Of a stretch of 64,000 nucleotides of DNA, positions 9,555 through 17,854 are shown in pieces. The notes under the pieces were generated by a model. It was not told the origin of the DNA. It saw only the letters and a list, made by a program, of their open reading frames with translations, and ran no database searches. This DNA comes from Nocardia pseudobrasiliensis NBRC 108224 (lineage in GTDB: Bacteria > Actinomycetota > Actinomycetes > Mycobacteriales > Mycobacteriaceae). Both the position numbers and the translations under genes were made by a program. Where the stretch lies: assembly GCF_001613105.1 (NCBI RefSeq), contig NZ_BDBS01000051.1:1-64000 (forward strand), given 5' to 3'. The first letter of the stretch is position 1. Each line of letters starts with the position of its first letter.

Positions 9555-10519
9555 TGGCCGCCCCCGTCGGGGGCTGGTTGCGGTTGGGTGGGGGTCACGG
9601 TGTCCAAGGGAGTGGGCGCGGCTGGGTTCTGAGGGTCGGCCGCGGGGAGCTGTGCCGCTCCCGCGGCCGCGGGGACCTGGCCCGGTGCGGGCGGCGGAAC
9701 GGGGGCGGCAGCTGGGGCCGGTCCGGTTCCCTGGCCCGGCGTCTGTGTCGCTCGCTGACCCGGAACCGCGGCCTGACCCGCCGCGCCTGCTTGACCTGCA
9801 GCTGCAGCCTGGCCCGGTGTCGCACCCTGGCCCGCCGCCGCGGCCTGGACCGCCGGGTTGGGTTGGCCTGCGGGGGCGTTCGGGGCGGGCTTGGGGGTGG
9901 TGGTTACGGGGACCACACGTTCGCCTTGGGCTTGGACCAAATTCGGTGGCGGCGCGGCGGCGGATGTGGGTGAGGGGTTCAGGGGCGGGACGGGTGGGCC
10001 TTCGGCGGGGACCTCCTTGCCGATGACCGTGACCGTGCCGTCGGGGGCCACGACCAAGCGGACCGGATCCTTGGCGGGGATCATGCCGAGTTCACGGGCG
10101 CGGCTGGCCAATTCGGGGGCCGAATCGGCGGCCTCGACCTCGCGCTGCAGGGCCGCGCGCTCGTCGACGAGCTGGCGGTTGAGGCGACGGGCGTCGCCGA
10201 GTTGATAGCTGTCCTCGGCGGCGCGAGTGGTCAGCAACAGGGTCAGGGCGAGGCCGCAGCCGAGCAGGGCCATGATGCCGGTGACGAACGGGAGCCGGCC
10301 GGCCATGGCCGAGGCTGCCCGGCCCGACAGCGGCGCGCTATCGCCGCGGCTCTGGACACGATTGCGTCGGCGCGCATAAGCCCGTTGGGCCGCACCGGAT
10401 TTCACTCGATCGGCGGATTCGGCCCGCCGCGGGGCGGCCGGGGCCGCCTGTCGCTGTGCCGGTTGCGCGGATCGTCGCGATCCCCGGTCCGGCGCATCCA
10501 CCCGTGTGCGCACGCTCAT
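9551..10519 (-). CDS. FtsL/FtsB-like single-pass divisome protein with a long Pro/Ala/Gln tail
   Basis: Occupies the ftsL position between rsmH and ftsI (Rv2164c-like in mycobacteria). 322 aa: basic cytoplasmic N-terminus (1-75), one membrane segment about 76-98, then a short predicted coiled coil at 103-132 (YQLGDARRLNRQLVDERAAL) followed by SRARELGMIPAKDP, the usual FtsL/DivIC pattern. From about 172 to the end the protein is Pro, Ala, Gly and Gln rich, with repeated AGQ-type units, and is probably an extracytoplasmic disordered tail. ATG 10519 is preceded by GGGGAGG at 7 nt. The FtsL role is inferred from position and topology. Confidence 0.82.
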   Translation of the reverse strand: MSVRTRVDAPDRGSRRSAQPAQRQAAPAAPRRAESADRVKSGAAQRAYARRRNRVQSRGDSAPLSGRAASAMAGRLPFVTGIMALLGCGLALTLLLTTRAAEDSYQLGDARRLNRQLVDERAALQREVEAADSAPELASRARELGMIPAKDPVRLVVAPDGTVTVIGKEVPAEGPPVPPLNPSPTSAAAPPPNLVQAQGERVVPVTTTPKPAPNAPAGQPNPAVQAAAAGQGATPGQAAAAGQAGAAGQAAVPGQRATQTPGQGTGPAPAAAPVPPPAPGQVPAAAGAAQLPAADPQNPAAPTPLDTVTPTQPQPAPDGGGQ

Positions 10520-10619
10520 GCTCTCGCCTCCCCTACTCTCACCGGCCCCACCGACGCGCTGGTGCCGCTACGCGGCCCCGTCGGGACCGCGAATACGGTT
10601 GCGCCTACGCCGCGCTCGT

Positions 10620-11591
10620 TCATCCGGCCGCCTCGATCCGCTCCGCCGCGCGCATCCGCACCGGTGCGGCGCGCGGATTTTCCGCGATCTCTTCCTCCGT
10701 CGCCTTCTCCGCGCCGCGGGTCAGCACCTTGAATTCCGGTCCCATGCCGGGCAGTTCGACCGGCAGATCGACCGGCGTCCGCGATGCCGACCGCTGTGCG
10801 AGCAGCTGTTTGACCAATTTGTCCTCGAGGGACTGATACGACATGACCACGATGCGGCCGCCCACCTCGAGCGCGTCGAGCGCCGCGGGCAGCGCGGCCT
10901 CGAGCGATTCGAGCTCGCGATTGACCTCGATGCGTAACGCCTGGAACGTCCGCTTGGCCGGATGACCGCCGGTGCGCCTGGTGGCCGCCGGAATGGTGTC
11001 GTAGAGCAGCTCCACCAATTCGCCACTGGTGGTGAACGGCTTGCGCTCGCGACGACGGATGACCTCGCTCGCGATCTTCCCGGCGAAGCGCTCCTCGCCA
11101 TAGGTCTTGAGGATTCGCGCCAGATCACCGTGGCCGTAGGTGTTGAGCACATCGGCCGCGGTCGGTCCGGTGGTCGAATCCATCCGCATATCCAGCGGCG
11201 CGTCGACCGAATAGGCGAAGCCGCGATCGGTCTCGTCCAACTGCATCGACGACACCCCGAGGTCCATCAGGATCGCCCGCACCGAATTGGTCGGCGGCAG
11301 ACCGGCCTCGCGCAGCGCGTCGGCGATGCCGTCGTAGCGGGTGTGCACCAGGGTGATTCGATCGGCGAACGGCTCGAGTCGCGCACCGGCCAGCTTCAGG
11401 GCCTCGGTGTCGCGATCCAGGCCGACCAGCCTGATCTTCGGATAGGTCCGCAGAAAATGTTCGGAATGCCCACCGAGGCCGAGGGTCGCATCGATGAGCA
11501 CTCCGCCGGAAGTCAGTGCGGGACCGAGGATTTCGTCGGCTCGCCGGAGTAAGACCGGAACATGGCGCGGGCCGGGGTCTTCATGATTCAA
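10620..11591 (-). CDS. rsmH: 16S rRNA (cytosine(1402)-N(4))-methyltransferase RsmH (MraW)
   Basis: SAM-dependent enzyme that methylates N4 of C1402 in the decoding centre of 16S rRNA. 323 aa. The N-terminal HVPVLL, the SAM-binding [14 protein letters not shown] and the [11 protein letters not shown] motif are family hallmarks, as is [11 protein letters not shown] in the C-terminal half. The only in-frame start of sensible length is TTG 11591, with GGGAGG 6 nt upstream. It follows mraZ by about 150 nt in the canonical dcw order. Confidence 0.95.
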   Translation of the reverse strand: MNHEDPGPRHVPVLLRRADEILGPALTSGGVLIDATLGLGGHSEHFLRTYPKIRLVGLDRDTEALKLAGARLEPFADRITLVHTRYDGIADALREAGLPPTNSVRAILMDLGVSSMQLDETDRGFAYSVDAPLDMRMDSTTGPTAADVLNTYGHGDLARILKTYGEERFAGKIASEVIRRRERKPFTTSGELVELLYDTIPAATRRTGGHPAKRTFQALRIEVNRELESLEAALPAALDALEVGGRIVVMSYQSLEDKLVKQLLAQRSASRTPVDLPVELPGMGPEFKVLTRGAEKATEEEIAENPRAAPVRMRAAERIEAAG

Positions 11592-11741
11592 CCTCGACCT
11601 CCCGGATCCTGGGCGATTGGACTCTCACGTCGGTGGGGAATGCCCCGTGGTCTCTGACCGAACGACGGCACCTGGCGTTGGGGAAGTACGTCAGGGTCCG
11701 TCGTCGGGCAGAGGCCGCAGGGCACTCGCCTCGCTCGGGGG

Positions 11742-12173
11742 CTAGAAGATTCCGCCCAGCGACTCATCTCTGGCCAGCGAGTAATCCTCCTCATGTTCGG
11801 CGAGGTAGGACTCCCACGCCTGCTTGTCCCAAATCTCGAGGAAGTCGACCGAGCCGATCACCACGCAATCCTTGGACAGATTCGCGTAGCGGCGGTGTTC
11901 GGCCGACAACATGATCCGGCCCTGGGCATCCGGACGCTGCTCGTCGGTCGAGGCGGCCAGGGCTCGGACGAAAGCCCTTGCCTGCGGATTACTTCGCGAC
12001 GCCGCGGCGGCTCGCCGCGCCAGGGCGGCGAACTCCTCCTTGGGATACACGGAAAGGCTGTGGTCCTGCCCCTTGGTGACCATCAACCCTCCCGCCAACT
12101 CGTCGCGAAACTTCGCAGGCAACGTCAGTCGCCCCTTGTCGTCCAGCCGAGGCGTGTAGGTACCGAGAAACAC
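11742..12173 (-). CDS. mraZ: Transcriptional regulator MraZ
   Basis: First gene of the dcw cluster. MraZ is an AbrB-fold DNA-binding protein that forms rings and usually represses its own promoter. 143 aa with two SpoVT-AbrB-like halves: [19 protein letters not shown] at the N-terminus and [16 protein letters not shown] in the second half. The start is GTG 12173, with GGGAGG 10 nt upstream. Direct repeats matching MraZ boxes lie in its own promoter about 60-85 nt upstream, which supports autoregulation. Confidence 0.95.
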   Translation of the reverse strand: MFLGTYTPRLDDKGRLTLPAKFRDELAGGLMVTKGQDHSLSVYPKEEFAALARRAAAASRSNPQARAFVRALAASTDEQRPDAQGRIMLSAEHRRYANLSKDCVVIGSVDFLEIWDKQAWESYLAEHEEDYSLARDESLGGIF

Positions 12174-12227
12174 CGTCTCGACACCTCCCGTTGATCACCC
12201 CGTCTGGTCGGCCTCCTTCAGTGCGCG

Positions 12228-12259
12228 CTCCACATTACCCCACTTTCCCCCACTTTCAA
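12228..12259 (-). promoter_or_regulatory. mraZ promoter with three MraZ-box repeats
   Basis: Read on the minus strand: TTGAAA (12259-12254), a 16-nt spacer, then TAATGT (12237-12232). Three direct repeats with a 10-bp period, AAAGTGGGG, AAAGTGGGG and the weaker AATGTGGAG, run through the spacer and the -10. MraZ is known to bind tandem TGGG-containing boxes upstream of its own gene. Boxes that cover the core promoter imply repression of the whole division cluster by MraZ. Confidence 0.78.
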
Positions 12260-12324
12260 TCGAAAGCCGCGGTGATCTCGGTCCCCGCGTGGCGGATTTC
12301 GCAGGTCACACCAGCTATCACCGA

Positions 12325-12466
12325 GGTGGGGAGATTTTGCCGAGTTCTCCCGACACGCGCAGCCGACACGACGGGCAATCCGGAAACGGCCAGCAAACCC
12401 GCAGATCGCAACCGGTTACCCACCGAAGTGGGGACGGGTGGGGGTTCGCGTGGGGAGATGTGGGGT
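12325..12466 (+). promoter_or_regulatory. Distal GTGGGG motif cluster, opposite orientation
   Basis: Within the 417-nt gap between mraZ and the DUF3040 gene, GTGGGG occurs five times on the plus strand: near 12326, 12428, 12438, 12450 and 12460. The last four are spaced 10, 12 and 10 nt, close to the period of the mraZ promoter boxes but inverted relative to them. GTGGGGAGAT occurs twice exactly. They might be accessory MraZ sites or chance G-rich sequence; no gene or other signal is seen in 12260-12492. Confidence 0.35.
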
Positions 12467-12492
12467 GTTCTGGAGCGGGCCGCCGAGGCCCA

Positions 12493-12533
12493 CGGAAAAC
12501 AAAACGACACGCCGTGCATCGCACGGCGTGTCG
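12493..12533 (-). terminator. Rho-independent terminator of the DUF3040 gene
   Basis: Perfect 13-bp stem (CGACACGCCGTGC, loop ATC) at 12505-12533. On the minus strand it is followed by TTTTGTTTTCC at 12504-12494. It lies 58 nt past the stop of the DUF3040 gene and so isolates that transcript from the mraZ promoter. Confidence 0.85.
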
Positions 12534-12590
12534 TATGCCGATGAACTTATGTCGTCCGCCCGCGGCCCTGCCTACGGGAGGCGGGACGGA

Positions 12591-13013
12591 TCAGTTGCCG
12601 TCTTCGAACCGGCGCCTGAACCGATCCTCCATACGGGCGGAGAAGCCGCCGCCCTGCTTGCGCTGTTTCCCGCGCGCTGCTCCCGCACCGCCCGGACCCG
12701 GCGTCGCCTCGCTCCGGCGGGCTCCGCCCGGCATGGCCGGACCGCCCCACAGCAGCAGCACGCCGGCGCCGAACATGACGATGAAACCGAACAGGCTGAT
12801 GATCGGGAATCCGCCCGGCTTCACCGGCAGGGCGATGCCCGCGACGAGAAGAACCAGGCCGAGGACGAACAGAGCCGCCGCTTGCAGTCTGCGTCTACCG
12901 CTCGCCGAACGTAGCCGTCCTCCGCGGACGGTCGAGGCGAACTTGGGGTCCTCAGCATAGAGCGCGCTCTCGATTTGTTCGAGCATGCGCTGCTCGTGCT
13001 CGGAGAGTGGCAC
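12591..13013 (-). CDS. DUF3040 small membrane protein
   Basis: 140 aa; function unknown, orthologous in position to Rv2169c next to the dcw cluster. N-terminal MPLSEHEQRMLEQIESALYA followed by DPKFAS is the DUF3040 signature. Two hydrophobic segments (about residues 44-62 and 68-90) make a membrane hairpin, then a Gly/Ala/Pro-rich and basic C-terminal tail. The start is GTG 13013 with GGGGGAGG 4 nt upstream. A strong terminator follows, so it appears to be a single-gene transcript. Confidence 0.88.
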   Translation of the reverse strand: MPLSEHEQRMLEQIESALYAEDPKFASTVRGGRLRSASGRRRLQAAALFVLGLVLLVAGIALPVKPGGFPIISLFGFIVMFGAGVLLLWGGPAMPGGARRSEATPGPGGAGAARGKQRKQGGGFSARMEDRFRRRFEDGN

Positions 13014-13138
13014 GGTACCTCCCCCGGCACTAGGTCGTGGTGGTCGCCTCCGGGTAGGCGACTAGTAGCCGACCTTGGCGGCTACCTACGACCAATGATA
13101 CGAGTTCGATCAGCGTGCTACCACCTACTCCACGATGT

Positions 13139-13579
13139 TCAGGCCGTGCCGTCGGCAAGCCACCCCGGGATCGGCCGCAACCGGGTCGCGGCGCCGACCA
13201 GATCTTCCACGTCGTGCAGGAATGCTCCTACGCGCGAAGCGAACTCATCGGCCCGGGCCGCATCGATGGGACGATCCAGGCCCGCTTCCAGCGCCGCCCT
13301 GGTCTCCGAGTGCGCGCTGAAGTAGTCCGACCACATGACGAATTCCGGTGCTGCCTGCTGCATCAGCACCCAGGCATTGCGCGAACGCGCCCGTGGCGCG
13401 CGGTCGGCGCCGGTGAGCGCGAGCACCGCTCCCGCACCACGCAATGCCGCCAGATAGGCGGTCCGGAACCGTTCACGCGGATCGGGTTCGGCGGCCGACT
13501 GCAGCAGCAGCCCGTCGGCCCGATCGAGCAAATTCCCGGCCCGCCCGGAACGCCCCGGATGGTTCATCCGATCAGCCAT
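13139..13579 (-). CDS. SAV_6107-type HEPN domain protein
   Basis: 146 aa, all-helical by composition; resembles the actinobacterial SAV_6107 HEPN family (recognised from memory). It contains RFRTAYLAALRGAGAVL and a C-terminal half rich in Ala, Arg and acidic residues. HEPN folds are often RNases or nucleotide-binding helpers, but no clear RxxxxH ribonuclease motif is visible, so activity is unknown. ATG 13579 has GGAGG 8 nt upstream, which fixes the start. It is divergent from the GNAT gene. Two small inverted repeats lie at 13040-13090 between it and the DUF3040 gene. Confidence 0.75.
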   Translation of the reverse strand: MADRMNHPGRSGRAGNLLDRADGLLLQSAAEPDPRERFRTAYLAALRGAGAVLALTGADRAPRARSRNAWVLMQQAAPEFVMWSDYFSAHSETRAALEAGLDRPIDAARADEFASRVGAFLHDVEDLVGAATRLRPIPGWLADGTA

Positions 13580-13697
13580 GGCGGTTACCTCCACACCCCT
13601 CGCATACCGAACAGGTATTCGAATGTCGTTCAGGTGTGAATATAGAGAGGACCACCGACAACTTTTCCGCGTCGAACGAGAGCCGCGCCGCCGAGAC

Positions 13698-14324
13698 ATG
13701 ACCGCCGTCAGACCCCACCACACTCCCGCCCCCGTCGTCGTCGACCTCTCGGCCGCCACCCTGCGCGCCCGCCTGCACGACGCCCTGTCGGTGTACGTCG
13801 CGGCCATGGGCTATCCGCGCGGCACCGAACATCACCGCGCCCCGATGTGGACCGAGCACACCACCCGCCCCGGCTGGCAGGCCGTGGGGGCCGTAATGCC
13901 CGATGACACCGGGCAATTCGATCTGCGCACCGCACCGCTGGTGGCGATCGCCTACGGCTATCACGGCGCCCCGCATCAGTGGTGGCATCAGCAGGTGCAC
14001 ACCGGTATGCGCCGCTCCGGCTGGCCCGAACACGCCACCCGCGACATGCTGGCCGACTATTTCGAGCTCACCGAACTGCATGTGCACCCGAGTGCCCAGG
14101 GTCGCGGCATCGGCGAGACGCTGCTGGTCCGGCTGCTGCGCCATCGCCCCGAGCGGTCCGCGCTGCTGTCGACCCCCGAGGTCGACCACGAGGACAATCG
14201 GGCCTGGCGGCTGTATCGGCGACAGGGCTTCACCGATGTGGTCCGGCATTTCGTCTTCTCCGGCGACACCCGTCGCTTCGCCGTACTGGGTCGGCGGCTG
14301 CCGCTGGAAGATTCACGCTCGTGA
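13698..14324 (+). CDS. GNAT-family N-acetyltransferase (Rv2170-like)
   Basis: 208 aa acetyl-CoA-dependent acetyltransferase. The core GNAT features are in the second half: LTELHVHPSAQGRGIGETLL, with the acetyl-CoA pyrophosphate-binding GRGIG loop, and a later YRRQGF motif. An N-terminal region of about 100 residues precedes it. The Mtb orthologue Rv2170 lies in the same place between the DUF3040 gene and lppM. The stop overlaps the crtO GTG (GTGA), so the two are translated together. Substrate unknown. Confidence 0.85.
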   Translation: MTAVRPHHTPAPVVVDLSAATLRARLHDALSVYVAAMGYPRGTEHHRAPMWTEHTTRPGWQAVGAVMPDDTGQFDLRTAPLVAIAYGYHGAPHQWWHQQVHTGMRRSGWPEHATRDMLADYFELTELHVHPSAQGRGIGETLLVRLLRHRPERSALLSTPEVDHEDNRAWRLYRRQGFTDVVRHFVFSGDTRRFAVLGRRLPLEDSRS

Positions 14325-15892
14325 CGATTGTGGTCGTCGGCTCCGGCCACAACGCGCTGGTCGCCGCGTGTTATCTGGCGCGGGCGGGTGAGCGGGTCGA
14401 GGTGCTCGAGCGCGATGAGGTGCTGGGCGGGGCGGTGTCGACGGTGGAGCGGTTTCCCGGGCATCTGATCGACCGAGGATCCTCCGCGCACATCATGATC
14501 CGGCACACCGGCATCATCGAGGAGCTCGAGCTGGGGCGTTTCGGGCTGCGGTACATCGACTGCGATCCCTGGGCTTTCGCGCCCGCGCCGGCCGGTGACG
14601 ATCGCGCGCCGATCGTGTTCCATCGCGATCTCGAGCGCACGTGCGCCTCGATCGCGGCGGCCTGCGGTGCGCGCGATGCCGGGGCCTATCGGCGGTTCGT
14701 GCGGGTGTGGGGTCCGCGTTCGCAGCGGGTCATGCGGGCCTTCGCGGGACCGGCGCGGCCGGATCGGCTGATTCGCTCGTTCTGGGGGCTGGACGCCCGG
14801 GCCGGGAGCAGCGCGCTGTCGCGGGAGTTCCTGCAGACCGGTGACGCGCTACTGGACAGCTGGTTCGACGATGAGCGGCTCAAGGCGGCGCTGGCGTGGT
14901 TCGGCGCGCAGTCCGGACCGCCGATGTCCGAGCCGGGTACCGCGCCGATGGTCGGCTTCGCGGCGCTGATGCACATCCTGCCGCCGGGTCGCGCGGTCGG
15001 CGGTAGCGGCGCGCTGAGCGCGGCGCTGGTGGCCCGGCTGCGCGCCGACGGCGGTGTGGTCACAGCCGGTGACGCGGTCACCGAACTGCGCCGCGCGGGC
15101 GCGGGCTGGCGGGTGCGCACGGCCTCGGGGCGGGAGCTGGCGGCCGACAGCGTGATCGCCGGGACCCACATCCTGACCACGCTGGAGCTGTTGCGGCGCG
15201 GGGGTTTCGACGCGGCCGTGCTCGACGAGTGGCGTCGCCGCATCCGGGTCGGCCCCGGCATCGGCATGGTGGTGCGCGCGGCCACGACGGCCCTGCCGTC
15301 CTATCCCGGCGCCGCCCAGGAGGATTCGGCGCACGGACTGCAGTTGCTGGTCTCGGATCGACGGCACCTGCGCGCGGCGCACGGCGCGGCGCTGGCCGGG
15401 GAACTGCCCCCGCGACCGGTGGTGCTGGCCATGAGCTTCAGCGCGTTGGACCCGTCGATCGCCCCACCCGGGGAGCATCAGCTGTCGCTGTGGGCGCAGT
15501 GGCATCCCTACCGCCTCGCCGACGGCAGCGACTGGGCCGGGCACGCCGAACGGGAGGGCGATCGCATCATCGCCGAACTCGACGCGCTGGCACCGGGTTT
15601 CACCGAATCGGTGCGACAGCGCCTGGTCCAGACGCCCGCCGACCTGGAACGCGAGCTGGGTCTGCTGGGCGGCAATGTGATGCACGTGGAGATGTCGCTG
15701 GATCAGATGTTCTTCTGGCGGCCGCTGCCGGAACTGTCGGGCCAGCGGGTACCGGGCGCGCCCGGCCTATATCTGACCGGCGCGTCCACCCACCCGGGCG
15801 GCGGCGTGTCGGGGGCCAGCGGGCGAACCGCGGCCCGCCTGGCAATGCGCGGGACCCGGCGAAACCGGTTCGCGCCCTTCGGCCGACAATGA
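14321..15892 (+). CDS. crtO: Beta-carotene ketolase, CrtO type (phytoene-desaturase-like FAD enzyme)
   Basis: 523 aa FAD-dependent enzyme. It closely resembles the Rhodococcus CrtO ketolase as remembered: FAD-binding VVVGSGHNALVAACYLA at the N-terminus, then TVERFPGHLIDRGSSAHIM, AALAWFGAQSGPPMSEPGT, PPGRAVGGSGALSAAL and the C-terminal YLTGASTHPGGGVSGASGR. CrtO introduces a 4-keto group on the beta ring of carotenoids. Start GTG 14321 overlaps the GNAT stop, and the cruF-like ATG overlaps its own stop (ATGA). CrtI-type desaturase is the main alternative, but a separate crtI is present at 22.4 kb. Confidence 0.88.
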   Translation: MTIVVVGSGHNALVAACYLARAGERVEVLERDEVLGGAVSTVERFPGHLIDRGSSAHIMIRHTGIIEELELGRFGLRYIDCDPWAFAPAPAGDDRAPIVFHRDLERTCASIAAACGARDAGAYRRFVRVWGPRSQRVMRAFAGPARPDRLIRSFWGLDARAGSSALSREFLQTGDALLDSWFDDERLKAALAWFGAQSGPPMSEPGTAPMVGFAALMHILPPGRAVGGSGALSAALVARLRADGGVVTAGDAVTELRRAGAGWRVRTASGRELAADSVIAGTHILTTLELLRRGGFDAAVLDEWRRRIRVGPGIGMVVRAATTALPSYPGAAQEDSAHGLQLLVSDRRHLRAAHGAALAGELPPRPVVLAMSFSALDPSIAPPGEHQLSLWAQWHPYRLADGSDWAGHAEREGDRIIAELDALAPGFTESVRQRLVQTPADLERELGLLGGNVMHVEMSLDQMFFWRPLPELSGQRVPGAPGLYLTGASTHPGGGVSGASGRTAARLAMRGTRRNRFAPFGRQ

Positions 15893-16794
15893 GCGGGCGG
15901 CTCGGGAAAGGGACTTCCGCGAGCGCGTCGAGTGGGGACGTGAGCGGTCGACCAGCGGGGAGTCGGCGACTCGACCACGGGGGCGCGTCGGCTGTGGGCG
16001 CGGTCGTGCGGGTGCTGCCCGGGGTTGCGGTGGTGGCGTGGGTTGTTGCGCAGATTTGTTATCCGTTGAGTGTGGGGGTGGGGCGGGATCGGGTGACGGT
16101 TGTCGTTGTGCTGCTGTCGGTGGGGGTGGCGCTGGCTCATGCGGTGGTCTATCGGGGGGCGCGGTTTGCGATCGGGTTTCTGGTGATCGTTTCGGGGATC
16201 GGGCTGGTGGCCGAGATGGTCGGCACCGCATCGGGTTTCCCGTTCGGGTGTTATGTCTATGCCGCGGGTCGACTCGGGCCGGCGGTGGCCGATGTTCCGG
16301 TTGTGGTGCCGCTGGCGTGGACCGGTGGGTTGTATGCGGTGTGGGTGGTGGCCGGGCTGCTGGCGCGGCGGGCGTGGGTGCGGATTCCGTGGACGGCCGC
16401 GGGTGCGGTCGGGTGGGATCTGTTCCTGGATCCGCAGATGGTCGCCGATCGGCAGTGGTCGTGGTGTTCGGATCTGCCGGGGCTGCCGGGGATCTCGGAG
16501 ATTCCGTATACCAACTATCTGGGCTGGTTCGGGGTGGCGATGATCATGGCGATGCTGTTGCACCTGCTCGAACGGGGTGCGCCCGCTCGTGACACATCGC
16601 CGATCGTGCCGATCGTGGTGCTGCTGTGGACCTGGTTGGGTTCCACGCTCGCGCATGCGGTATTCCTCGGGTTGTCCGCCTCGGCGGGCTATGGATTCGC
16701 GGGTCTCGGGGCGCTCGGTATCCCTTTGGTGGCGTCGATGAGTCGACGGGCCCGTCGCGTGCGGCTTCGCTCGGCGTGTCATGGCACGATGTGA
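15889..16794 (+). CDS. CruF-like carotenoid 1,2-hydratase, multi-pass membrane protein
   Basis: 301 aa with seven or so hydrophobic segments after a 45-residue hydrophilic N-terminus. It resembles the DUF422/CruF carotenoid biosynthesis family: SGFPFGCYVYAAGRLGP, WDLFLDPQMVADRQW and NYLGWFGVAMIMAM are characteristic. CruF adds water across the C-1',2' bond of the acyclic end of a carotenoid so that CruG can glycosylate it. ATG 15889 overlaps the crtO stop by 4 nt. Assignment to CruF rather than another DUF422 hydratase/cyclase is inferred from the neighbouring glycosyltransferase. Confidence 0.78.
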   Translation: MSGRLGKGTSASASSGDVSGRPAGSRRLDHGGASAVGAVVRVLPGVAVVAWVVAQICYPLSVGVGRDRVTVVVVLLSVGVALAHAVVYRGARFAIGFLVIVSGIGLVAEMVGTASGFPFGCYVYAAGRLGPAVADVPVVVPLAWTGGLYAVWVVAGLLARRAWVRIPWTAAGAVGWDLFLDPQMVADRQWSWCSDLPGLPGISEIPYTNYLGWFGVAMIMAMLLHLLERGAPARDTSPIVPIVVLLWTWLGSTLAHAVFLGLSASAGYGFAGLGALGIPLVASMSRRARRVRLRSACHGTM

Positions 16795-16797
16795 GCC

Positions 16798-17523
16798 GTG
16801 CAGCCGAGTCCGACACCATCGACAGCCGACGTGAGGCGCGCGCGGGCGCCACGTCGGCGCCGCCATCGCGCCTGGTCCATCGTCTTTTTGGCGGCGTTGC
16901 TGATGCCCATGCTGGCCGGGTGCCTGCGGGTGCAGGTGTCGATGGGCGTGTCGTCCAACGATCGGGTGTCGGGGCGGATCGTGGCCGCGACGGTGCCCGC
17001 CAACGACAAGGACAAGGGGCCGCAACTCAAGGCGCCGGAGTCGCTGGTGGCCAAGGTGCGGGTCGAACCCTATTCGCAGGACGGCTATGTCGGCAGCCAG
17101 GTCTATTTCGACGATCTGACCTTCGGCGAGGTACAGCAGCTGAGCGGACTGTCGGATCAGACGCAGGGCATGTTCAATCTGCAATTCACCCGCTCGGGTG
17201 ATCTGGTCACGCTCAGCGGCCGCGTCGACCTGAAAACCGTTCCCGCACAAGGCTCCGACGTTCAGTTCACCGTCGCCTTCCCCGCCCGCGTGGCCACCAC
17301 CAACGGCACCCGCGAGGGCGATTCGATCGTCTCCTGGAAACTCCCGCCCGGCGACGTCAGCACCGTCCGCGCCGAGGTCAGCTATGCCGACCCCAACACC
17401 CGCTCGTTCGCGGGCTGGGCGGGCATCATGGGCGGAGTCACCCTCGCGGTGGCGGCTCTCGTCGCCGTGCTGGCCTACATGAGCCGCAATCCCGCGCCTC
17501 CCTGGTCGCGCGAGCACTCCTGA
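16798..17523 (+). CDS. lppM: Lipoprotein LppM (DUF3153)
   Basis: 241 aa exported lipoprotein. The signal sequence ends in a lipobox LAGC with the modified Cys at about residue 42, preceded by an Arg-rich N-region. The body begins LRVQVSMGVSSNDRVSGRI, typical of LppM, and a membrane segment stands near the C-terminus (MGGVTLAVAALVAVLAYM). In Mtb, LppM (Rv2171) is described as acting in phagosome manipulation; here only its position between the GNAT gene and metF is visible. GTG 16798 is 3 nt after the cruF-like stop. A GC-rich hairpin follows the stop. Confidence 0.86.
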   Translation: MQPSPTPSTADVRRARAPRRRRHRAWSIVFLAALLMPMLAGCLRVQVSMGVSSNDRVSGRIVAATVPANDKDKGPQLKAPESLVAKVRVEPYSQDGYVGSQVYFDDLTFGEVQQLSGLSDQTQGMFNLQFTRSGDLVTLSGRVDLKTVPAQGSDVQFTVAFPARVATTNGTREGDSIVSWKLPPGDVSTVRAEVSYADPNTRSFAGWAGIMGGVTLAVAALVAVLAYMSRNPAPPWSREHS

Positions 17524-17531
17524 GCGGGCGA

Positions 17532-17565
17532 CCCCTGTCCCGGCGCTGGCGCGCCGGGACAGGGG
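17532..17565 (+). terminator. Hairpin terminator after lppM
   Basis: Perfect 15-bp stem (CCCCTGTCCCGGCGC, loop TGGC) starting 9 nt after the lppM stop. It is followed by GGAAATAAAGG rather than a T-tract, so it may act as a processing or stability element. Its core CCCGGCGCTG/CGCGCCGG recurs at 38.2 kb. Confidence 0.6.
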
Positions 17566-17573
17566 AAATAAAG

Positions 17574-17737
17574 GCCTTCGTTCCGGAAGGGACAACAGAG
17601 CCTTCGTTCCGAAGGAAGGCGATGGAAGCCTTGGGTCCAGAACGGGGCAATAGAAGTCCTCGGTCCAGAACCGGGCAACAGAAACCCTCAGCCCAAACGG
17701 GCAACAGAAGCCCTCGGTTCGCAGGAGCGGGTTGAGA
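17574..17737 (+). repeat. Six degenerate 26-28 bp tandem units downstream of lppM
   Basis: Units start at 17574, 17600, 17628, 17656, 17684 and 17710, with a partial one at 17738. Each begins GCCTTCG or GCCCTCGG and ends in a run like GGGCAACAGAA; the unit length is 26 or 28 bp. The array fills most of the 331-nt gap between lppM and the cruG-like gene. No open frame there looks real. Confidence 0.75.
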
Positions 17738-17854
17738 GCCTTCGACTGGGTGATGTGAAGTCTGCGGCCGGAGCGGTGGTGGGGCGGGGTAGGGGGTTGC
17801 GCGGTAGCGTCGGGGGCGACAGCGGTAGCCGGGGTGTGGGAGGCTGGACTTCGC

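Noticed and set aside
13617-13632. Mycobacterial SOS box (TCGAAC-N4-GTTCGA)
   Set aside because: TCGAATGTCGTTCA resembles it, but the half-site spacing is one base short and the outer bases differ.
17574-17737. CRISPR array
   Set aside because: Units are degenerate and contiguous with no unique spacers, and no cas gene is present.
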